Below, piece after piece: positions 19,490 through 26,969 of a stretch of 64,000 nucleotides of DNA (within the stretch, counting starts at the first letter, position 1; every line of letters starts with the position of its first letter). The translations under genes were made by a program, and so were the position numbers. The notes beneath the pieces were generated by a model. That model was not told the origin of the DNA and did no database searches. It worked only from the letters and a program-made list of their open reading frames with translations. Source of the DNA: Pedobacter frigiditerrae (GTDB lineage: Bacteria > Bacteroidota > Bacteroidia > Sphingobacteriales > Sphingobacteriaceae); the NCBI RefSeq assembly GCF_004331645.1, contig NZ_SJSK01000005.1, forward strand, positions 403,007-467,006. Reading direction: 5' to 3'.

Positions 19490-22132
19490 TTAGTTAAAAA
19501 TAAATTGCTTTTGGATGGATTTACCTTGTGAAATTAACACTGCGTTAGGTTGAGCACCGCCTACTGCTATATCTAAACTACCTTTCATAAGTTCTAATTT
19601 CCCAAGGCTGTTTACTTCGCTAAGTTCGTTGTAGCCCAATTTGAATTGCAATTGTTTTGTTTCTCCAGCTTTAAAATAATTACGTTGATAACCTTTCAAT
19701 GTTCTAATAGGCGTTTTATACGAATTATTCTTATGAGCCAAATAAAGTTGAGCCACCTCATCGCCAGCAATTTTACCAGTATTTGTAATATCTACCGAGA
19801 CCAATATTTCATTAGATTTTGGAGACTTTGAAATTTTAAGGTTGCTGTATTTAAAAGTGGTATAACTTAATCCATGCCCGAATGCAAATAATGGTTCTCC
19901 TTTAAAATAACGATAGGTTCGGTTATCCATACTGTAATCCTCGAAGTCTGGCAAATCGCTTATGTTTTTGTAAAATGTTATCGGCAAACGCCCGGCTGGG
20001 TTGTAATCTCCAAACAGAACATCGGCAATTGCTTGACCACCTGCCTGGCCACCATACCAAGCCTGTAAAATAACAGGCAAATTTGCAGCTTCCCACTCGA
20101 AACCCATTGCTCCACCACTCATGTTTACAAAAACTACTGGCTTCCCTGTAGCTTTCAGAGCTTTCATTACATCGGTTTGTATTTTTGGCAGCTCAATGTT
20201 TGTACGGTCTCCTCCTTTAAACCCCTCAACTGATACCGGCATCGCCTCACCTTCTAAACTTGCAGCTATCCCACCTACAAAAACAATCACATCGGCATCT
20301 TTAACTCTTGATGCAATGGTTGCGGGACTAGCTGTTTCGATAGTACCCATGTTAAATTCGATTTCTGCGTTATCGCTATACTGCAGGTAATCGATCACGA
20401 GTTTATATATTTTACCTTTTTGTACTTTAAGCGTATAGTAACCTCCCTTTAAATCCGTATCGATTTGCTTTTCGCCATTTACAAATAACTTTACATTATC
20501 ATCACCTTTTAGCTCGAACACTACCTCTCCAGATTCATCAGCTTTATAATCCGCGGTAAAGCGCATTGAAAATTGATTGGCAATAATTCCTTCTGCAACT
20601 TGTTCTCCATCTCCCCATTGGAAGTTGATTTTTGGCACTCTTGAAACAACCGCGGGTTTGCCTTCCCATTTATTATTCTTAAAATATGCTACTTGGAATC
20701 CTGGCTTGCCCTCAAAGCTAAAATTATTACCCTTCCAGTTTGGCTTAAAAACCTTGTTATCTATCAGATTACAACCTTTTTCGTAAACAACCTCGATACC
20801 TTGTTTACTGCGAATACCATCTAAAACTGATGAAATATACGATGGAAAACCGTAATAATTGGCCAACATTACAGTTTTATCATCAGCATTTGGGCCAACG
20901 AGTGCAATCTTTTTAACTCCTTTACCGAAAGGCAAAACATTAGCACTTTTTTGCTTGAGAGGTTCATTTTTTAACAACACCATCGACTGACGAGCCATTT
21001 TTAAGGCATGTGCCTTGTGTGCAGCGCTTTCCAAAACAGAAGTGTCAATTTTAGAAAAAGGAACTTCTTTATCCTCATCAAACATACCGAGCCTAAAACG
21101 GATGGTAAAAAGTCTTTTAACAGAAGTCGTGATTTCTTTTTCGGTGATCAAGCCATCATTAACTGCTTTTAACAATGCCCTATACGTTGGGTCGCCTGAA
21201 CACTCGCAATCAGTACCGTGTAAAACGGCATCAGCGGCGGCGGCCTCTTTGCTTGGATGAGTTTTATGTGTTCGCCAAAAATGACTAATCCCACCACAAT
21301 CTGACGTTACATAACCTGTAAACTTCCAATCATCACGCAAAATTTTCTGCATTAATTTATCGCTTCCACAACATGGTTGACCATCAAAAGCATTATATGC
21401 ACACATTACGCCACTTACTTTAGCATCAACTATCAAATCTCTAAATGCCGGCAAATAAGTATCCCATAAGTCAAAATCAGATACTTTGGCATTAAATGTA
21501 CTTCTGTTCCATTCTGGACCGCTATGTACTGCAAAATGTTTTGCACAGGCTGATGCTTTGAGGTATTTGGGATGATCGCCTTCTAAACCCCTAACAAATG
21601 CTTTTCCCAATGTTCCGGTTAGGTATGGGTCTTCGCCATAAGTTTCTTGTCCTCTACCCCATCTTGGATCTCTAAAAATATTAATGTTAGGTGTCCAATA
21701 AGTTAGCCCTAAATATATACCGGTTTTCCCTTGTCTTTTAGAATCGTTATATATCGCTCTACCTTCTATTGCACTATAATTCGCCATAGTTTTAAGCGAT
21801 GTTGTATCCCAAGTGGCAGCCATTGCAATAGCTTGCGGATAGGATGTTACATTGTATGAACTACGGGCTACTCCGTGTAAAGTTTCGTTCCACCAGTTGT
21901 AAGCAGGAATGTTTAATCGCTTAATGGCCGGAGAATTATTAACCATTTGAGATATTTTTTCTTCTAGCGTTAACAGGCCAACTAAGTTATCTACCCTTAC
22001 TTCTGTTGGTAAAGTGCTATTTTGAAATGGGTATTGATGCTTCTTTTGAATTGAAAATGAAAGGAAGGTAAAAATTGAAATTACAAAAGCTATTGCTAAA
22101 ATATTTTTAAATGACATCTGTGTTTTAATCAA
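19490..22132 (-). CDS. GH3 beta-xylosidase/beta-glucosidase with inserted PA14-like domain
   Basis: The 880-residue secreted protein starts with a hydrophobic export signal. The N-terminal GH3 barrel has nucleophile D278 in FTGYVTSDCGGI, and KHFAVHSGPEWNR is the conserved KHF block. The C-terminal GH3 domain is interrupted at about 495-620 by a PA14-like beta-barrel (FSMRFTADYKADESGEVVFE, DDNVKLFVNG). A fibronectin-III-like domain closes the protein. The GMCAYNxF-xGxPCCxS style of the nucleophile region is typical of beta-xylosidases. It would trim xylo-oligosaccharides made by the GH10 enzyme. A 100-bp gap separates it from the GH97 gene, and a 474-bp gap separates it from the GH36 gene, so a separate promoter is possible. 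Confidence 0.88.
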   Translation of the reverse strand: MIKTQMSFKNILAIAFVISIFTFLSFSIQKKHQYPFQNSTLPTEVRVDNLVGLLTLEEKISQMVNNSPAIKRLNIPAYNWWNETLHGVARSSYNVTSYPQAIAMAATWDTTSLKTMANYSAIEGRAIYNDSKRQGKTGIYLGLTYWTPNINIFRDPRWGRGQETYGEDPYLTGTLGKAFVRGLEGDHPKYLKASACAKHFAVHSGPEWNRSTFNAKVSDFDLWDTYLPAFRDLIVDAKVSGVMCAYNAFDGQPCCGSDKLMQKILRDDWKFTGYVTSDCGGISHFWRTHKTHPSKEAAAADAVLHGTDCECSGDPTYRALLKAVNDGLITEKEITTSVKRLFTIRFRLGMFDEDKEVPFSKIDTSVLESAAHKAHALKMARQSMVLLKNEPLKQKSANVLPFGKGVKKIALVGPNADDKTVMLANYYGFPSYISSVLDGIRSKQGIEVVYEKGCNLIDNKVFKPNWKGNNFSFEGKPGFQVAYFKNNKWEGKPAVVSRVPKINFQWGDGEQVAEGIIANQFSMRFTADYKADESGEVVFELKGDDNVKLFVNGEKQIDTDLKGGYYTLKVQKGKIYKLVIDYLQYSDNAEIEFNMGTIETASPATIASRVKDADVIVFVGGIAASLEGEAMPVSVEGFKGGDRTNIELPKIQTDVMKALKATGKPVVFVNMSGGAMGFEWEAANLPVILQAWYGGQAGGQAIADVLFGDYNPAGRLPITFYKNISDLPDFEDYSMDNRTYRYFKGEPLFAFGHGLSYTTFKYSNLKISKSPKSNEILVSVDITNTGKIAGDEVAQLYLAHKNNSYKTPIRTLKGYQRNYFKAGETKQLQFKLGYNELSEVNSLGKLELMKGSLDIAVGGAQPNAVLISQGKSIQKQFIFN

Positions 22133-22461
22133 ATTTTATATTAAATAAACCATTTCTACAAATTAATTATTGCAGGATTTCGTGCCAAAATATTTGCAAA
22201 AAATTTCTTAAGATATTGATTAAATACAGAAATTAAATATTTGGCCGTGCATCTTTTGAAATAATCAATAATTTGATCATTATCCTTAAATGCTTGTTAA
22301 CAAAAATAGAATAGAATAGCGCATTGGCATTTATCTATATTTGCACTTCTTATTATTATATTTGCTTTAGTGATAAATTTCCAAAAAAAAACTCCATTTT
22401 TTTCTTCTTATGTAAATTTTGTGGATATGAACTTTTATGATTATTGTCTACTTAAGATTAT
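22133..22461. other. AT-rich intergenic leader upstream of the GH3 gene
   Basis: This stretch between the GH3 start and a decayed dehydrogenase end holds no convincing gene. It is strongly AT-rich with several poly-A and poly-T tracts. It would carry a promoter for the GH3 gene if the operon has an internal start site. I see no clear operator copy of the type found at 1602 or 24634. Confidence 0.5.
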
Positions 22462-22556
22462 TAAATTCCGCCATTCGCTAAAAACCCTCCATCAACAGCA
22501 ATGGTAATTCTAGTTACAAAACCTTAAGCTTCATCATCTAATAAATAATAGTTCCT
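22462..22556 (-). pseudogene. Decayed C-terminus of a short-chain dehydrogenase
   Basis: Read on the minus strand, this stretch encodes YYLLDDEA, a TAA stop (22526-22524), then GFVTRITIAVDGGFLANGGI and a terminal stop. This is the standard C-terminus of SDR oxidoreductases of the fructuronate/gluconate reductase type, where the stop position is normally serine (DEASGFVTG). Only about 31 codons remain. A fructuronate reductase would be the next enzyme after uxaC, so this may be a lost pathway gene. The functional assignment is inferred. Confidence 0.6.
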
Positions 22557-22606
22557 AATTTTCCATTTTAAGTTTGAAATTAGCTCTTATAAAATATTAA
22601 ATTAAG

Positions 22607-24514
22607 TTATAGTACTCTAATAATTCCAGAACCAGGTACATTAATTTTTACCAGTCCATTAAAATTTATCTTTTCTTTTCTAAGCAAAACCCCAGTACAG
22701 GTATACACCATAATGGTTCTTGTGCCAAAATTCTTGCTGAGGTCAAGTACCAGTTTATCTTGATGAGTTCCATTCACAATCAATGCATTTTTTTCTAATT
22801 TTCGAGGGCTCAAAATAGTGGGTTGGTAAGCAACTACCACGGTTTGATCCTTTGTTGAGGTTTCCGACCATGTGTAGTGAGAATCGGGACCGTAGTTAAA
22901 TGCTTCACCCCTAGTCAATGCAAAGTTAAAGGTTCGCCACTGCTTTAGTAAAAAAGTGAGCATTTTAAGGTGTTCAGCATTCATTTTAGTTAAATCGGTA
23001 GATACTTGCGGTACCGACAACATGGTATGTAACAATTGTAAGGCAGCAGCTTGCACGTTTTCATTTTCATTCCAGGCCAACGGATCAGCGTGAATTACCT
23101 GATAGTTTAAATTCCTGGTATCAAGCGTACGTGTCCTGTTTTCCATCACATCGTTAGGGCAATCTACAGCTCTAAACATATTGGCATATTGTTGCATCAC
23201 AGGACTGGTATAGAACTGTCTAAACTCAATCAGCACCTCTGGATTTAAGGCTAGACAACCCGTATAAATTTCTGAAAGCAGTTTTACCGTGGCTTCCTCT
23301 ACGCTTTCATAGTCACGCCCATTTCCCTGCGCCAAATTTTTGCCGGCATACCTGGTATTTATAAGATCCATAAAATCTATTTTGAAGCCATCGATACCAG
23401 TTTCCTTCATCAAGTTTATTAGACGTTCGGCCAAGTATTTCCTCACTTCTGGAAATCGAGGATCTGCCACCCATGCCTTCGCCCATTCTGCTCTGTAAAG
23501 CATTTTATCCTTTAATTTCTCATAGATTTTGGAATTTTCTCCAATCATGCTAGGGCCGACCCAAAGCATGTAGTTCATACCCATTGACTGTACCTTTTTC
23601 ACATGACCCTTAAAATCCGTAAATCTAGTTTTATCTATTTCCCAATCTCCATTATACAAACAATATCCTGCCTTTGCATCTTGTGCCTTCTGCCAACCAT
23701 CGTCTACAATAATTGTTTCGCAGCCTAATTGCTTGGCCAGCCTAGCCTGATCTTCAACGTTTTTTGCATTTACACCATCAGCCTTTAAAGCATACCAAGT
23801 ACAATAAAATGGCATATGAGCTTTTGGTGGAACATTCGCAATCCTTAACTGGTTTTCATCCTTCCACCAAGTTAATAAATCTCGTTGCGCTTGATTATAA
23901 TGTATATCCCTAGTATCAAAGCGCATTTTAACTTTATAAACTTCTACTGGCTTTTTTGCATATTCAAATAAACCAATCTTCAAATCAAAACCTACGCCAT
24001 CTTGCTCATTTTCTCCTGCATTAAAGGTAATTGGAAAAATTAGTTCAGACGCAGCAATGGTTAATCTATTTTGGCTATTTGTATTAAAAAAAGTCATACT
24101 GGGCTGATCCATTGTGGCTGAGGTGAATTTTGTCTTTGCATCATAATTCACAGGAATCATCCTAGAAATCTCATAATCATATAACGAAGATGCGTCACTA
24201 GCATTGGTGCCATGGGGCGTTAAATAACTTTGAATATCAATAGAAGGCTGTTTAAAAGAAATTACCACTGGCTTTGGAACTCCAGAGATTGTGCCCTTTA
24301 AACTAATGGTAAGTTCGCTAACACCGGGTGCAATTAATGTTACACTTAAACTTCTCTTAAAATTATCATCTTTCCCATCAACCTTAACTTTTAAATTACC
24401 CACTTGAATGGTTTGGCACCATGCAAATAGTGGCATAAACGTGATCAGAAAAGCAATCAGCGTTTTAGATGTCTTTAACATACCAGCAAATTTTATAGGG
24501 TAAGATTCTTTCAT
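22607..24514 (-). CDS. GH36-type alpha-galactosidase
   Basis: The 635-residue protein has a beta-sandwich N-terminal half and a TIM barrel with ETIIVDDGWQK and DGFKIDFMD (nucleophile D380), signatures of GH36/GH27 clan-D alpha-galactosidases and related enzymes. The conserved-looking MLKTSKTLIAFLITFMPLF is a proper Sec signal peptide starting at codon 12. The true start may therefore be at 24481 rather than 24514. It is the first gene of the hydrolase operon and has the best operator copy (24634-24654) 120 bases upstream. The GH97 enzyme downstream may share alpha-galactoside substrates. Other GH36 specificities are possible. Confidence 0.8.
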   Translation of the reverse strand: MKESYPIKFAGMLKTSKTLIAFLITFMPLFAWCQTIQVGNLKVKVDGKDDNFKRSLSVTLIAPGVSELTISLKGTISGVPKPVVISFKQPSIDIQSYLTPHGTNASDASSLYDYEISRMIPVNYDAKTKFTSATMDQPSMTFFNTNSQNRLTIAASELIFPITFNAGENEQDGVGFDLKIGLFEYAKKPVEVYKVKMRFDTRDIHYNQAQRDLLTWWKDENQLRIANVPPKAHMPFYCTWYALKADGVNAKNVEDQARLAKQLGCETIIVDDGWQKAQDAKAGYCLYNGDWEIDKTRFTDFKGHVKKVQSMGMNYMLWVGPSMIGENSKIYEKLKDKMLYRAEWAKAWVADPRFPEVRKYLAERLINLMKETGIDGFKIDFMDLINTRYAGKNLAQGNGRDYESVEEATVKLLSEIYTGCLALNPEVLIEFRQFYTSPVMQQYANMFRAVDCPNDVMENRTRTLDTRNLNYQVIHADPLAWNENENVQAAALQLLHTMLSVPQVSTDLTKMNAEHLKMLTFLLKQWRTFNFALTRGEAFNYGPDSHYTWSETSTKDQTVVVAYQPTILSPRKLEKNALIVNGTHQDKLVLDLSKNFGTRTIMVYTCTGVLLRKEKINFNGLVKINVPGSGIIRVL

Positions 24515-24895
24515 AGCAGTAATGCGGTATTAGGTTGATGTTGCTCAAGGGCAATCTTCCTACTGTTTATAAATGGTATTGGACAAATGTATTTTTTAAT
24601 CAATACATACACTTTACCTTAATTTGCCATTACTTGAACTCTTTTTGCGAACATAAAATGCTCAATATATAACAAAAATAGATTTGTAAAGCAAAAATTG
24701 TATCAGTCCTGGAAACACACCAGCTGAAAAAGCAATCAACCCATAAAAAAGGGGATGTGATCATGGCATATTTTATAATAAGATCTACTTATGCCAAGCA
24801 CGAGTGTGGTGATGGCATGGTTAATTTTATGCACAGCAGTCTTTGCCTCTGTGACACCAAAGTAACTATAAAATTGTCTTCCTTCTTTTTAAGGG
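24515..24895. other. Promoter region of the GH36 operon and left flank of the mobile element
   Basis: No gene is supported here. The part near 24515-24700 is AT-rich and contains the putative operator, so it is the probable promoter region of the hydrolase operon. From about 24760 the composition changes and the sequence leads into decayed conjugation genes. The left boundary of the integrated element probably lies in this stretch, but I found no clear attachment site. Confidence 0.5.
24634..24654 (+). promoter_or_regulatory. Putative operator copy 3 upstream of the GH36 operon
   Basis: TTGAACTCTTTTTGCGAACAT matches the copy at 1602-1622 at 19 of 21 positions. It lies 120 bases upstream of the GH36 start codon, at the head of the hydrolase operon. 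The match across 23 kb, at two promoters of one pathway, is the strongest evidence for a shared regulator site. Confidence 0.45.
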
Positions 24896-25371
24896 CTAAT
24901 GACTTACACTCTGCCCCTCACCTTTATTCGGCCTAGACCTCACCCTCTTCCTCGTCTCCTTCACCTCCACCTTCACCTCCTGCTTTGCACATTCCGTTTT
25001 CAACAAGTCAAAAACCTCCCTCTTGATCTGTTTGTAATTCTCCTCCACCATCTCCGCCGTCACTTTTTTCACTATCGGAATATCCTTATACCCTTTTTCC
25101 TCCAACGCAATCGCCCCATGGTCATTCTGAATTTCTGAATGTAACATCTTCAGCTTGATCTTCTGCTCGGGATTATCCGACACAACACCAACAAATTCTC
25201 CGGAACTCAGAGTTGCAATCTTGCTCGCCGGAATGGCATAATCCTTTGCCTAGACCACGCGGGCTACAAAACAAAGCTCCTTACCGGGTGCTAATAACAT
25301 CGGCTTAATGGATAAATGAACGGTTGTGGAATAATTAAACGATGGCTTTTGCAGGTAGTTTGCCTACAGTT
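24896..25371 (-). pseudogene. Decayed 3' end of a MobC/TraG-type coupling protein
   Basis: On the minus strand the frame reads YLQKPSFNYSTTVHLSIKPM, then LLAPGKELCFVARVV, an in-frame TAG (25252-25250), then AKDYAIPASKIATLSSGEFV and a further 100 residues. The continuous sense of the reading across the stop (VVQAKDYAIP would be expected) shows a nonsense mutation. The frame is also closed by a stop at its upstream end. The sequence looks like the C-terminal part of Bacteroidota MobC/TraG-type coupling proteins that deliver DNA to the conjugation pore. Family assignment is from memory of motif style and is moderate. Confidence 0.45.
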
Positions 25372-25384
25372 AATTCGACGGCAT

Positions 25385-25500
25385 TTCTGAGCCGTTGCTT
25401 TATCGTTCGCCTGGGTGAAACGTGAACCTTTTTTAATTTGAGGTAAGGGGTTCCGTGGAAATTTCCTGCCTTTTACTTTTGGGTCTTTACCGTAGTTCAT
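25385..25500 (-). pseudogene. Decayed small conjugation-element ORF
   Basis: A frame starting at 25500 reads MNYGKDPKVKGRKFPRNPLP and continues to about ANDKATAQ. It then makes better sense after a one-base shift as RLRNAVELTVGKLPAKAIV followed by a stop. This suggests a small protein of about 57 residues disrupted by a frameshift. Function is unknown. Its neighbours are other decayed element genes. Confidence 0.3.
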
Positions 25501-25587
25501 AAGATTGATTTTTGTTACGGTTCAAAGTTGGAGAGGTTAAAAATTAGTTTATGCCTAGTAGGTATAAATAAAATTTAAAAACCGGAA

Positions 25588-25607
25588 GGGCTAGCTGACG
25601 CTAGCCC
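25588..25607 (-). terminator. Intrinsic terminator hairpin
   Basis: GGGCTAGC and GCTAGCCC pair perfectly over 8 bp around TGAC, 21 bases downstream of the stop of the minus-strand gene at 25628. On that strand the hairpin is followed by TTCCGGTTTTT. This is a good rho-independent terminator for the gene. Confidence 0.6.
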
Positions 25608-25627
25608 TCTATTTTAGGGGAATCTCT

Positions 25628-26413
25628 CTAGTCAATGCTCATGGCATTGTCGTCGGCTTCAGATGCAAGTTGTATAACATGACCAACTAAAAAGGCATCG
25701 ATCAGAGATAGCGCATAGTCCTTGCTAATTGGCAACATGTCTTCTCGCAATAGAATTTTATCAATATAATGCTCCGGATTCCATAGTTCCCGTGTTTGTT
25801 CGGGATGCTCAGGTTCGATGCTTTCTATAATTCTTTCAAATGCATTTCTTGCCGTGTCGATGAACTCTTTACGATTTTCAGCACTTAAAGGCAGGGAAGT
25901 AATTTGCTCCGATTCTTTAGTCTCGTAACTACGCGGATGCTTTTTTTCTGTTATCTTAAGCTTGCCAGTGGAAATGCGATAATCATAATGAAGGCTTTCA
26001 ATACCCTCCGCAGGTACCCAAACATTGGTAAAGATTTCGAGTTTTGTTTCGGCATCAAATCTGGTATTATTTTCTTTTTCACCATGAGCAATGTAGTCTT
26101 TCCATTCCTCTACGCTGACCTTGTGCGCATTCTCGAAGAGCAGCTTCGCTAGTTCCAGTTCTACTGGTGAAGCTTTTGCCATATCTGCCCATTTGTTAAA
26201 TCCTGCAAATTTAGAAATAACGTGTTGGGCATTCATTAGACTGAAATTGTCCTCTGGAATGTTAAAGTCAATAATAATCCCTTTTACGTCAAAGTATTTT
26301 GGGCTATACCGATAAGAATTACGGCGTGCTACTTTGTCGAAATAAGACGTTTGGGTTTTGTAATCTTTGTGAAGATTTTTAGCTTGAAGCTTTAAGAAGT
26401 CGATAGGTTTCAT
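25628..26413 (-). CDS. Conserved-looking hypothetical protein of the mobile element
   Basis: I do not recognise this 261-residue protein. It is cytoplasmic, acidic toward the C-terminus, and lacks signal or membrane segments. The N-terminal segment NFSLMNAQHVISKFAGFNKW followed by a helix rich in L and E looks like a compact alpha-helical domain. The middle part (YDYRISTGKLKI) is beta-like. It ends with an acidic tail. It sits alone between decayed conjugation genes and the recombinase gene, with its own terminator, in the opposite direction to the recombinase. An accessory or regulatory role on the element is possible but not shown. Confidence 0.6.
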   Translation of the reverse strand: MKPIDFLKLQAKNLHKDYKTQTSYFDKVARRNSYRYSPKYFDVKGIIIDFNIPEDNFSLMNAQHVISKFAGFNKWADMAKASPVELELAKLLFENAHKVSVEEWKDYIAHGEKENNTRFDAETKLEIFTNVWVPAEGIESLHYDYRISTGKLKITEKKHPRSYETKESEQITSLPLSAENRKEFIDTARNAFERIIESIEPEHPEQTRELWNPEHYIDKILLREDMLPISKDYALSLIDAFLVGHVIQLASEADDNAMSID

Positions 26414-26745
26414 AATACATCCCTTTATGTTACCAATTTTATTATCTAGTTATTTAGCGTTCGTAATCTTGGTTAGATAATAAGCTTGGCAGGTTTGCAT
26501 TATTAAACTAATTGGCTGATAAAATCTTTGCACGAACGGGCTAGCTTGCCAAAAGCATACACAATTATATGAATAATTTTCTCTGAACCAAAATCTAGTT
26601 TTTAATAGTTACTCCAGCCATACTAAGTTAAGCAGTAAGCTATATCTAGTAGTGATAAATAAATAATACGGATAAAATATTTATGCCTACTAGAGTAAAA
26701 CACATTTGCGGATGCCCCATGTTTGCAGGGTAAAAATAAAAGTCT
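26414..26745. other. Intergenic region with short repeats before the recombinase genes
   Basis: This divergent region lies between the hypothetical gene at 25628 and the small gene at 26746. It contains ATGCCTACTAG at 26683-26693, nearly repeated as ATGCCTAGTAG at 25551-25561. CTAGTAG followed by ATAAATAAA occurs at both 25554 and 26646. No gene is supported. The repeats could be recombinase binding sites or chance AT-rich matches. Confidence 0.4.
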
Positions 26746-26937
26746 ATGCTACCACAATATAGAAACGAAAAATTCAGCCTCACGCCGGTAAAAGCGCAAC
26801 GAATGTTAGCAGAATACGATACACATATCACCTTGGAAGATGCAGAAATCATGTTGGAATTGTTGCGAAAATTGAGTAAATTGTCTGTGAGCGAAACGCT
26901 TAAACACGTTATCGCTTGTCAAAAAGAAGCCCCATGA
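26746..26937 (+). CDS. Small hypothetical protein upstream of the recombinase
   Basis: The 63-residue protein is predicted all-alpha, with a regular helical middle (ITLEDAEIMLELLRKLSKLS). It has no signal or membrane segment. The gene ends 32 bases before the recombinase start and runs in the same direction, so the two are probably co-transcribed. Small proteins directly before site-specific recombinases can act as directionality or regulatory factors, but nothing in the sequence proves that. The stop codon falls in CCATGAAGG. Confidence 0.6.
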   Translation: MLPQYRNEKFSLTPVKAQRMLAEYDTHITLEDAEIMLELLRKLSKLSVSETLKHVIACQKEAP

Positions 26938-26969
26938 AGGGGAAATTGTTAAACTTAATTTAATTGCCT

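Noticed and set aside
26646..26852. Minus-strand open frame opposite the small gene before the recombinase
   Set aside because: It is antisense to the helical small protein that fits the recombinase operon, and its hydrophobic, cysteine-containing translation has no recognisable pattern.
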